Positions 1-6,823 of a stretch of DNA of 19,837 bases are shown here, in pieces. Both the position numbers and the translations under genes were made by a program. Source of the stretch: CAYGAW01 sp964347945 (GTDB lineage Bacteria > Chloroflexota > Anaerolineae > UBA7937 > B3-Chlor). Positions within the stretch are counted from its first letter, which is position 1; every line of letters begins with the position of its first letter. The DNA lies in NCBI GenBank assembly GCA_964347945.1, contig CAYGAW010000205.1:1-19837 (forward strand), given 5' to 3'. The notes below the pieces were generated by a model that had not been told where the DNA came from, did not search any database, and worked only from the letters and a program-made list of their open reading frames with translations.

Positions 1-1570
1 AGTCCCCCAGCACTGCGGACTCGCGTAGGATATCGTTGTAGGTCGCTATCTCCCTCGCGTACCTCTCGGGCTCGCGAAAGAGCACGCTCCAGTGGCCGTC
101 GCTGACGATGACGTACTCAATGTTCTCTCTTCGATACCATTGGAGGTCTTCGCTGTCTATCCTGACCAGTTCAGCCACCTCGAACCGGTCCTCATCCAAG
201 GGGATGGAGAAGGCCTCGGTGACGACCTTCGACCCCGCGGGCACGTTGGCGTTGACCCACTCCGCCGCGATCGTACGATGGTCTCTTTGAGAGAGCGCGT
301 TGTCGAATCCCACAATCGCCCAGGCGGGCACCGCCACCGCTAGCGCCACCAGGCCAAACAGAACGAGAGTCTCCCACTTGCGCATCCCGGGCCACTTCTC
401 CGCCAGCGATGAGACCACCTGCACCAAGAAGCGGCCGCCCAAAATGGCCAGGAAAGGCAGCAAGGCGACAAGGTTGCGCTCGAACCTGATGCGCCAGATG
501 GAGAGAAGCACATAGTAGGGGATGACGAAGGAGAGAAGCAGAAGGTCCCTTCGCGTGTGCTTGAACAGGGCCCAGGCAACGCCGCCCAGGGAGAAGGCGA
601 CCGCCAATACGTCCGCACTGGACAGCATCTGAGAGAGATACCATATCCCCGTCCAGCGACCCTCGAAGCCAGGCTGTGTGGCGCTGTAGTGACCGAGCAC
701 TGACCCTAGGCCGCGGAGGAAGATGTTCAATTGGAGGAAGGCGTACGGGGTGCCCACGAAGAAGCCGGCCAGGAAGGCTCCTAAGGTCAGCCCCAGGCGC
801 TGACCCAGGAGCCCCCAGTTTCTCCTCTCCACGGAGAAGAACTGCACCAGCAGAATGGGAAGGAAAGCGATCATACCCGGGTACTTGGTCGAGGTGGCCA
901 GGCCGGCGAAGAGGCCCGCGAGGACAGTGTACCTCGGCTCGTTTTTCTCCAGGGCCAGATAGCTGAATAGAAGGGATAGGGTGATGAAGAACGCCAGCGG
1001 CACGTCGGTGGTCACGTAGTGGGAATGAACAACATGCAAGAGCGAAAGGGTCAAGAGCACTGCGGAGATCATCCCTGTTCTGTGGTCAAACATACGCTTC
1101 GCCAGGACGTACACCAGAGGCACCGTAAGGGCACCCAAGAGGGCGGTCATCAGCCGTCCGGCGAAGTAGAATCCGTAGGGCGCAGTGCCAGGGATGGTGT
1201 TGCCGAAGCCTCGCGCTGCGGAGATGAGAAAGTAGGGGATGTAGGTCAAGGCCTGGATATAGATGTAGGCTGAGGGGTAGTTGAACCAGTGAGGACTGTA
1301 GTCCCCCGTGCGCAAGATGGCCGAGGCCCTCTCCACGATGGCGTGTTCGTCCGGGTGGTAGAAGGCTTCGGGCAGGCCAAAGCGAGCTCCCCAGGCCCTC
1401 AGGAGGAAGGCCAGGAGGAACAACAGCACGGGGGTGAGCAGAGGCACCAGCCCCCGGGCCGCGACAGCCAGACTGCTTTTCGCGCTTGTGCCCTGGCCAG
1501 GCACCGTAACCTTGTCCGTCCCGGTCGTGGCCCAGTAGGAGATGGATCTGCTCGGGCGAGGGAGACTCAT
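1..1570 (-). CDS. GT-C family membrane glycosyltransferase (ArnT/PMT_2-like), 3' end beyond window
   Basis: This reading frame stays open for 523 codons from an ATG at 1568-1570 to the left edge with no stop, so the C-terminus is missing. The protein is polytopic: the first membrane segment is near residues 41-57, followed by an extracytoplasmic loop reading FYHPDEHAIVERA. The acidic pair (Asp74-Glu75) in that first loop is the position of the catalytic acid in ArnT, PMT and related lipid-sugar-dependent transferases. Many further hydrophobic segments follow, then a soluble region from about residue 440. Such enzymes move a sugar from a polyprenyl-phosphate carrier to a lipid or protein outside the membrane. 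A GAGGAG ribosome binding site lies 5 nt before the ATG. The gene diverges from the membrane-protein/methyltransferase operon. Donor and acceptor cannot be told. Family call is fairly sure; exact function is not. Confidence 0.8.
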   Translation of the reverse strand, partial: MSLPRPSRSISYWATTGTDKVTVPGQGTSAKSSLAVAARGLVPLLTPVLLFLLAFLLRAWGARFGLPEAFYHPDEHAIVERASAILRTGDYSPHWFNYPSAYIYIQALTYIPYFLISAARGFGNTIPGTAPYGFYFAGRLMTALLGALTVPLVYVLAKRMFDHRTGMISAVLLTLSLLHVVHSHYVTTDVPLAFFITLSLLFSYLALEKNEPRYTVLAGLFAGLATSTKYPGMIAFLPILLVQFFSVERRNWGLLGQRLGLTLGAFLAGFFVGTPYAFLQLNIFLRGLGSVLGHYSATQPGFEGRWTGIWYLSQMLSSADVLAVAFSLGGVAWALFKHTRRDLLLLSFVIPYYVLLSIWRIRFERNLVALLPFLAILGGRFLVQVVSSLAEKWPGMRKWETLVLFGLVALAVAVPAWAIVGFDNALSQRDHRTIAAEWVNANVPAGSKVVTEAFSIPLDEDRFEVAELVRIDSEDLQWYRRENIEYVIVSDGHWSVLFREPERYAREIATYNDILRESAVLGD

Positions 1571-1607
1571 TCTGGCTCCTCTTCAGTGCAGGTCGACGCT
1601 GCTCCGC

Positions 1608-1636
1608 ATTCTAGCACTGCCGATTCGTGCGCGCAA
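1608..1636 (-). promoter_or_regulatory. Promoter of the glycosyltransferase gene
   Basis: On the minus strand, TTGCGC (1636-1631) and TAGAAT (1613-1608) are separated by exactly 17 nt. TGC directly precedes the -10, making it an extended -10, which compensates for the weak -35 (3 of 6). The start codon at 1570 would lie about 30 nt after the start of transcription. It is back to back with the plus-strand promoter at 1651-1679. Confidence 0.5.
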
Positions 1637-1650
1637 GAGGTCGACTCACG

Positions 1651-1679
1651 TTGGGATGTCCCGTCCATTGTGTTATAAT
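1651..1679 (+). promoter_or_regulatory. Promoter of the membrane protein/methyltransferase/phosphodiesterase operon
   Basis: TTGGGA (1651-1656), a 17-nt spacer and a perfect TATAAT (1674-1679) preceded by TGT (extended -10). It lies 26-38 nt upstream of the candidate GTG starts at 1706 and 1718, giving a short leader. This is the best consensus promoter in the window. Confidence 0.7.
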
Positions 1680-1705
1680 CATTGTGTAAGGCGATTTGAC
1701 CAGGG

Positions 1706-2644
1706 GTGTTCGTAGCCGTGGACAAACCAAGCAGCGATTCCGCGCAAGGACGTGCACTTACCCTCGAGGTGAGATCGGCCAGGTCGCGGACCTGGTTGGG
1801 TCCAGCCTGGGCCGTCCTCTGCGGGGCGGTGGCCTCAGGTGCTCTGGAGCTGGATTGGCATACCGTTGTGACCCTGCCGCTGGCGGTGCTGTTGGCAGAC
1901 TCGCTGCTGGGCTCGGTCTGGTCTGTGGTCAATTCCGACCTGCGGGTGGCAGAGGGTGCACCGACCGGTAACCCGGGACGTAAGACACCGGTCCCTTCGC
2001 TTCCGTACACCTTGCCCGGTTCCGCCAGTGCTCGATTCTTTGAGTTTCTCAGCAAGAGGATGGCCTGGTGGCGCTCCACAGTGTGGCCGCAGAAGGGAAA
2101 CCTGGTGCTGGGTCTCGCCTTCAACTCGCTATTGGCGTTGTTAGTGTCAGCACTCCTGGGTGGCGTGCCTGTGCTGCTGACGGCCATCGCTTTGGCGCTC
2201 GCTGGGTGTCGGCTCGTCCTCCGAAGTTCACGGGAAGGCGTCAGGCTCGCCCTGGGGAGTTGCTTCCTCGCCGGGCTCCCTTGGCTGTTGGGATATACAA
2301 GCTTTGGAGATCTCGGCTCGCTGGGCAGTGAACCCGGCGTGACCGTGGAGGCACTGGCGATGGCTGCCATCTACGCGCTCGCCTATCACTCGTACCAGGT
2401 ATTGAGCGCCGAGGGCCTATCCGGCGGCGCCGCTCTGCTGAACCTTGCGCACGTGACGGCGGCTGCGATGCTGGTCGTGGTGAAACAACCCATACTGGCA
2501 GGGGGTGTTGCTTTGCTCTTCTTGCCGCAGCTATTGTTGCAACCCGCCCTACTCACCACACATGATGGGTTGGGCTACCTGAGGCAAGTGCAAGCTCCCA
2601 CGATGGCTGCCATGATGGTGACCGCGCTGGCGACCGCAGTATGA
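1706..2644 (+). CDS. Polytopic membrane protein of unknown function
   Basis: I do not recognise this 312-residue protein. Hydrophobic stretches suggest about eight or nine membrane segments, near residues 32-50, 55-75, 131-150, 152-170, 178-196, 212-231, 241-260, 262-283 and 295-312. A polar loop at roughly 76-125 is rich in Pro, Gly and Arg. The topology loosely recalls UbiA-type prenyltransferases, but I see no convincing NDxxD/DxxxD pair, so that is not claimed. The start is GTG; 1706 and 1718 are both possible, and an AGGGG at 1702-1706 would suit 1718 better, though with long spacing. Its TGA overlaps the ATG of the methyltransferase (ATGA at 2641-2644), so the two are translationally coupled and probably work together. 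The strong promoter at 1651-1679 drives it. Confidence 0.7.
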   Translation: MFVAVDKPSSDSAQGRALTLEVRSARSRTWLGPAWAVLCGAVASGALELDWHTVVTLPLAVLLADSLLGSVWSVVNSDLRVAEGAPTGNPGRKTPVPSLPYTLPGSASARFFEFLSKRMAWWRSTVWPQKGNLVLGLAFNSLLALLVSALLGGVPVLLTAIALALAGCRLVLRSSREGVRLALGSCFLAGLPWLLGYTSFGDLGSLGSEPGVTVEALAMAAIYALAYHSYQVLSAEGLSGGAALLNLAHVTAAAMLVVVKQPILAGGVALLFLPQLLLQPALLTTHDGLGYLRQVQAPTMAAMMVTALATAV

Positions 2645-3492
2645 CAGTCGTTGGTTTGCTGCTGCTCTTCCTTGTCCTCATGGCGGGGTTCTTCTATTGG
2701 CTCCTGGTGACGACCGAAGGGGCCTACCTCGGTCCGAGGGCAGTGGCCTTCCTCTATGATAGGGGAGCCGGCAGTTACGATAGCGTCAAGGCATTCGACG
2801 CCGTAGACGACGCGTGGGATCTGGCTCAACCTCTGAAGAGGGCGCTCGATGGTGTGGGGAGGCCCCTGATCCTCGATGTGGGGACAGGCACGGGCCGATT
2901 GCCACTGGCCTTGTTGCGTGACCTGGATTTTGAAGGTTGTATGGTTGGCCTGGACCTGTCCTTGAAGATGCTCAAGGAGGCGAGGCGCAAGACAGCTGGG
3001 CGCGAAGATCAGGTGATGTTGGTGTGGAAGGACGCGCTTGCCCTTCCCTTTCTGGATAACAGCTTCGACGCCGTGAGCTGTGTCGAGGCCCTGGAGTTCA
3101 TGGCTAATCCGCGCGCTGTTGTGGAGGAAATGGCCCGGGTCTTGCGGCCGGGCGGTACATTGCTGGCCACAAATCGTATAGGTCTCGACGCGTTGCTGAT
3201 GCCGGGGCGGACGTTCTCTCATGGGCAGCTTCGACGCCTTGTCTCGTCGTTGGGCTTCACCTCGGTGGAGATCAAGACCTGGCAAACGTACTATGACCTG
3301 GTATGGGCGAGGAAAGGTGGCCAGCTGTCGCCGAGGGAGGGGCAGCCCAGCTTTGAGGAAGTGTTGTGCTGTCCCCGCTGCTGGGAGCTGCCCTTGAGAG
3401 CAGAGCCGGCCGGGCTCAGTTGTGACCGTTGTTCTATACGATATCCCGTTGACAAAGGGATCATCTATTTGGAAAGGCCTGTGACGAAGTGA
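2641..3492 (+). CDS. Membrane-anchored class I SAM methyltransferase with Trm112-like zinc ribbon
   Basis: The 283-residue protein starts with a single hydrophobic helix (residues about 3-23), which should tether it to the membrane. A class I methyltransferase domain follows: motif I is DVGTGTGRL (79-87), the acidic residue after strand 2 is Asp105 in GLDLS, and a typical RVLRPGGTLL block lies near 166-175. The C-terminus carries CPRC (244-247) and CDRC (261-264), four cysteines of a small zinc ribbon like Trm112p. The domain set resembles UbiE/COQ5-type enzymes acting on lipid or quinone-like substrates, but the substrate is not shown. No Shine-Dalgarno is apparent; translation is probably coupled to the upstream gene through the ATGA overlap. 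Its stop overlaps the next gene's GTG start (GTGA, 3489-3492). Confidence 0.75.
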   Translation: MTVVGLLLLFLVLMAGFFYWLLVTTEGAYLGPRAVAFLYDRGAGSYDSVKAFDAVDDAWDLAQPLKRALDGVGRPLILDVGTGTGRLPLALLRDLDFEGCMVGLDLSLKMLKEARRKTAGREDQVMLVWKDALALPFLDNSFDAVSCVEALEFMANPRAVVEEMARVLRPGGTLLATNRIGLDALLMPGRTFSHGQLRRLVSSLGFTSVEIKTWQTYYDLVWARKGGQLSPREGQPSFEEVLCCPRCWELPLRAEPAGLSCDRCSIRYPVDKGIIYLERPVTK

Positions 3493-4025
3493 AGATCGGG
3501 GTCATCGCTGACACCCACATACCTGATCTCCTTCCTTCCCTCCCGCCTCGCGTCGAGGAGGTATTCCAAGGACTAGACATAATCCTGCACCTGGGGGATA
3601 TCTGCACTGTGGAGACCCTTCACCAACTGGAAAACAAGTTGACGATCACCATGGCTGTGGCTGGGGAAAAGGACGAAGAGGAGACCAAGGGGTACCTGGA
3701 GGAGAAGAAGGTTGTGAGGTTTGGGGAGAGTAGTATCGGCATGATTCATGGTCATCAGGAGGAATCACGCTCCGGGTGGGGGGCTTTGATGAGCAGGCTG
3801 CTCTTTGGCTTCTCTCAAGAAGAGCTCTGCAAGTACGTACTGGACCAGTTCGAGGATGTGAACTGTGTGGTCTTTGGGCATTCCCATCGGCCGTACGTGA
3901 AGATGTGGGGTCGGGTGCTTCTGTTCAACCCGGGCGCAGTAGCTCCGTCCGCGGGGCTCAGGCCCACAGTCGGGATTTTGAATGTGAGTGGGAAGATGAT
4001 CACGGGCAGGATTGTGTACCTGTAG
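3489..4025 (+). CDS. YfcE/MJ0936-type metallophosphoesterase with altered GNxD motif
   Basis: At 178 residues this is the usual length for the small YfcE-like calcineurin-fold phosphodiesterases. Visible metal-site motifs are ADTH (Asp8, His10), LGD (Asp37), HGH (His87, His89) and GHSH (His131, His133), followed by FNPGAV as in the family. The block that normally reads GNxD, whose Asn binds the second metal, reads GEKD (59-62), so Asn is replaced by Glu. The remaining ligands are intact, so the enzyme may still be active with changed metal or substrate preference. The GTG start overlaps the methyltransferase stop by four bases, and GGAAAGG lies about 11 nt upstream. Likely a phosphodi- or monoesterase; the substrate is unknown. 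Confidence 0.85.
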   Translation: MKIGVIADTHIPDLLPSLPPRVEEVFQGLDIILHLGDICTVETLHQLENKLTITMAVAGEKDEEETKGYLEEKKVVRFGESSIGMIHGHQEESRSGWGALMSRLLFGFSQEELCKYVLDQFEDVNCVVFGHSHRPYVKMWGRVLLFNPGAVAPSAGLRPTVGILNVSGKMITGRIVYL

Positions 4026-4166
4026 CACCGGGTCGGTACTTGCAGTCATCACGGAGTGAGCGCGCGGGTAGCCGCCGTGGCTGCACCTGGAGAGATTCAG
4101 CAGAACTCATAGGCGTGATGGCGCAGGAGGTCTAGTATTACATAACCAGAGGCAGGAGATTGAGCA

Positions 4167-5936
4167 GTGCTTAGAACTCATACATGTGGCGAATTGAGGG
4201 CAGAGGATGTTGGACAGACTGTGAGACTCGCTGGTTGGGTTCACCGGCGCCGTGACCATGGAGGGCTCATATTCGTGATCGTGCGGGATCGACAGGGCAC
4301 CGTGCAGGTGGTCTTCGACCCGTCTGCGTCTCAAGAGGCCCATCAGCTGGCCTCTCAGCTGCGGAGTGAATATGTGATCCAGGTCGAAGGCGAGGTGGTG
4401 CGGCGTCCAGAGGGTCAGGAGAACCCGGCGATGGGTACCGGGGATATCGAGGTGTTGGTGCGCGCACTCGACATTCTCAACGAAGCGCGGACTCCTCCTT
4501 TCTACATCGAAGATGAAGCCCCGGGCGACGAAGCGTTGCGCATGCGGTACCGCTACCTGGATCTGCGCAGGCCGGAGATGCAGCGCAAGCTCATGCTCCG
4601 CCATCGCATCGTCAGCTTCATTCGCTCGTTCCTCGACGCTCGCGGATTCGTGGAGATAGAGACGCCCATCCTGATCAAGAGGACGCCCGAAGGCGCGCGA
4701 GACTACCTGGTCCCCAGCCGGATACATCCTGGTCACTTCTATGCTTTGCCTCAGTCGCCCCAACAGCTCAAGCAGTTGCTGATGGTGGCCGGTCTTGACC
4801 GGTACTACCAGATCGCGCGTTGCTTCCGTGATGAGGACCAACGGGCGGACCGGCAGCCGGAATTCACCCAACTCGACCTGGAGATGTCCTTCGTCGACCA
4901 GGATGATGTTCTGCAGCTCACCGAGGAGCTGTTTACTGAGCTGGTGGAGGAGGTGTCGTCGAAACGTATTCTGTTCAAGCCCTTCCCGCGGCTCAGCTAC
5001 GAGGAGGCGATCGACAGGTACGGAAGCGACAAGCCGGACATGCGTTTCGACATGCTACTGACCGATCTCTCTGACTTGGTCGCCGAGAGCGAGTTCCGCG
5101 TCTTCTCGTCCACTGTGGCCCAAGGTGGTGAGGTGAAGGGGATAAGAGTGCCCGGATGCGCTGGCTACAGCCGAAGGCAGTTGGATGAGTTGGGCGAGTT
5201 CGCGAAACGACATGGCGCCGAGGGCTTGATCGCCGTTGCATTGACGGAGGAGGGTGTTCGCTCCACCGTCGCCAAGTACCTTTCCTCTGACGACTTGGAG
5301 GGCATCGTTGCCAGGATGGGCGCGGAGACCGGCGACCTGATCATCATCGTGGCCGGCGAGTCGCGCGCGGTTGCGGAGTCCCTGGGCCAGCTGCGGCTGG
5401 AGATGGGAAATCGCCTTGGGCTGCGCGACGATGATGTGCTGGCCTTCGTGTGGATCGTTGACATGCCCCTCTTCGAATGGAAGGAAGAGGAGAAGAAGTG
5501 GGATGCGATGCACCACCCCTTCACCGCCCCTGTGGAGGAGGATCTGCACCTGCTGGACACCGACCCGGGGGCCGTGCGTGCTCAGGCATACGATATCGTC
5601 TGCAATGATTGGGAGATCGGCGGTGGGAGCATCCGAATCCATCGCCGGGACATCCAGGAGAAGGTCTTCAGCATCTTGGGTCTGTCCCTTGAGGAGACGC
5701 AGGCCCAGTTTGGCCATCTTCTGGAGGCCTTCGAGTATGGCACGCCGCCCCATGGCGGCATCGCTCCAGGTATCGACCGCCTGGTGATGGTGCTGGCTGG
5801 AGAGCACAGCATCCGAGAAGTCATTGCCTTTCCCAAGACCACTACTGCGGTCGACTTGACTTTCGATGCTCCGTCGCCGGTGTCTGACGAGCAGCTGAAG
5901 GAATTGCACCTGCGCTTGAATGTCAGCGAAGACTAG
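4167..5936 (+). CDS. aspS: Aspartyl-tRNA synthetase, bacterial type
   Basis: This is a full-length 589-residue bacterial AspRS, which charges tRNA with aspartate in the cytoplasm. It has an N-terminal OB-fold anticodon-binding domain (GWVHRRRDHGG, 23-33), the class II catalytic core split by the bacterial GAD insertion, FRDEDQRADRQPEFTQLDLE in motif 2, HHPFTAP, GGGSIRIH, and GIAPGIDRL in motif 3. His31 and a Gly at about position 83 match non-discriminating AspRSs, which also charge tRNA-Asn and rely on GatCAB; discriminating enzymes such as that of E. coli have Leu at the first site. The start is GTG at 4167, with AGGAG eight bases upstream. It sits 141 bp after the phosphodiesterase gene; I see no convincing promoter in that gap. 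Confidence 0.97.
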   Translation: MLRTHTCGELRAEDVGQTVRLAGWVHRRRDHGGLIFVIVRDRQGTVQVVFDPSASQEAHQLASQLRSEYVIQVEGEVVRRPEGQENPAMGTGDIEVLVRALDILNEARTPPFYIEDEAPGDEALRMRYRYLDLRRPEMQRKLMLRHRIVSFIRSFLDARGFVEIETPILIKRTPEGARDYLVPSRIHPGHFYALPQSPQQLKQLLMVAGLDRYYQIARCFRDEDQRADRQPEFTQLDLEMSFVDQDDVLQLTEELFTELVEEVSSKRILFKPFPRLSYEEAIDRYGSDKPDMRFDMLLTDLSDLVAESEFRVFSSTVAQGGEVKGIRVPGCAGYSRRQLDELGEFAKRHGAEGLIAVALTEEGVRSTVAKYLSSDDLEGIVARMGAETGDLIIIVAGESRAVAESLGQLRLEMGNRLGLRDDDVLAFVWIVDMPLFEWKEEEKKWDAMHHPFTAPVEEDLHLLDTDPGAVRAQAYDIVCNDWEIGGGSIRIHRRDIQEKVFSILGLSLEETQAQFGHLLEAFEYGTPPHGGIAPGIDRLVMVLAGEHSIREVIAFPKTTTAVDLTFDAPSPVSDEQLKELHLRLNVSED

Positions 5937-6272
5937 CGCGGAGACGGGGATTTTCCATTGCCTTTGCTCGGTCAAGCCCGCCGGACGATATCCCAGGGGA
6001 CCGCGGGGGGTGGGCGAGATGAGAGAAGTCAAACTCGCGCGAGAGTGTGGAAAAAACGACGTGAGACCCCCCGCTGTGCGCATGCTGAGCCGCGCAGGCT
6101 GAGTGGCAGCGAAGCGGCGTACTTGTGCTGAGCCCAGTCGAAGCATCGAAGCCAAGCGGCGCCCACCTGTGCTGAGCCCAGTCCGAGCCAAGCGGTCCAG
6201 CGGCGGGCGGGCCCCGGAATGACGTCGTATGCGTCTCCGGGAGGCTTGTTCGACACCCACTTCGCGCCATGT
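5937..6272. repeat. Structured, repetitive intergenic region between aspS and rplS
   Basis: No convincing gene is present on either strand. Three kinds of structure are visible. GCGGGGGGT (6003-6011) is exactly complementary to ACCCCCCGC (6066-6074). Between these arms lies the perfect palindrome CTCGCGCGAG (6034-6043). TGTGCTGAGCCCAGTC occurs twice (6124-6139 and 6168-6183, 44 bp apart), each copy followed by a variant of CGAAGCCAAGCGG, and a degenerate third copy starts near 6079. The CTGAGC...GTCGAAG core resembles short interspersed repeats common between genes in Chloroflexota and other phyla. It probably holds an aspS transcript end plus repeat copies; no T-run terminator is evident. 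Confidence 0.55.
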
Positions 6273-6301
6273 TTGCCTGAAGCGAGAATTGATGGTACAA
6301 T
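6273..6301 (+). promoter_or_regulatory. Promoter of the rplS operon
   Basis: TTGCCT (6273-6278), a 17-nt spacer and TACAAT (6296-6301), preceded by TGG to give an extended -10. Transcription would start about 28 nt before the rplS ATG. The placement directly after the repeat region and before a housekeeping operon supports it. Confidence 0.6.
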
Positions 6302-6336
6302 AATGAAGATGTAAATAGTCAGGATGGTGTATTATC

Positions 6337-6711
6337 ATGGTTGATTTGGTAGCATCTGTGGAGCAGCAGCAACTGAGGGGTGAAGATGAACTCCCGCAAT
6401 TACGGCCGGGAGACTTGGTTAGGGTTCACACTCGCATCTTCGAAGGCGGACGGGAGCGAGTTCAGATCTTCCAAGGGACGGTGATGCGCCTTCGCAAAGG
6501 GGGTTCCAACGCTAACTTCACCGTGCGACGTATCGCGGCGCATGGCGTGGGCGTGGAGAGGACGTTTCCCCTCCATTCGCCACGCATCGTCAAGATCGAA
6601 GTACTGCGGCACTCCTACGTCCGCAGGGCGCAACTCTACTACCTCCGTGATCGCAAGGGCAAGGCGGCCAGGCTGAAAGAGAAGCGCATCGAGGACAAGG
6701 CTCCAGCCTAG
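6337..6711 (+). CDS. rplS: 50S ribosomal protein L19
   Basis: The 124-residue protein matches L19 in length and in its hallmark blocks: RPGDLVRVHTRIFEG (residues about 23-37), RVQIFQGTVMRLRKGG, FTVRRIAAHGVGVERTFPLHSPRI, and the basic tail RRAQLYYLRDRKGKAARLKEK. L19 sits at the interface of the two ribosomal subunits. The ATG at 6337 has AGGATGG (6321-6327) nine bases upstream and the promoter at 6273-6301. It heads the operon with rnhB-yraN, miaA and others. The rplS-rnhB neighbourhood is common in bacteria. A hairpin-like element at 6765-6798 may let part of the transcript end after this gene. Confidence 0.97.
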   Translation: MVDLVASVEQQQLRGEDELPQLRPGDLVRVHTRIFEGGRERVQIFQGTVMRLRKGGSNANFTVRRIAAHGVGVERTFPLHSPRIVKIEVLRHSYVRRAQLYYLRDRKGKAARLKEKRIEDKAPA

Positions 6712-6764
6712 TCTCTGGCCGTCTTTGCCGCTTCCTGGCAAGAATCAGGATCTCAACTCTACTT

Positions 6765-6798
6765 CCCCGCAGACTGCGCGATTGCCTCGGCTGCGGGG
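6765..6798 (+). terminator. Possible weak terminator or attenuator after rplS
   Basis: CCCCGCAG (6765-6772) pairs perfectly with CTGCGGGG (6791-6798) across an 18-nt loop. It is followed by CTCTTGTTGT, which is only moderately T-rich. It could cut transcription between highly expressed rplS and the enzyme genes, but the loop is long and the T-tract imperfect. Confidence 0.3.
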
Positions 6799-6823
6799 CT
6801 CTTGTTGTATAGCGGTATGCTCT

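Noticed and set aside
1567..2370. A 267-codon minus-strand open frame
   Set aside because: It lies antisense to the membrane-protein gene, has Ser/Thr/Arg/Pro-rich composition without domains, and overlaps the divergent promoters and the glycosyltransferase start.
6061..6240. Possible CRISPR array
   Set aside because: Only two good repeat copies and one degenerate copy, no uniform spacers and no cas genes.
5055..6338. A 427-codon minus-strand open frame over the aspS 3' half and the repeat region
   Set aside because: It is a shadow of aspS codon bias in a high-GC genome; it spans the repeats and rplS promoter and shows no recognisable domain.
6725..6823. N-terminal extension of RNase HII from TTG 6725
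   Set aside because: The 33 extra residues are unlike RNase HII, the region contains a terminator-like hairpin, and ATG 6824 gives the normal family start.
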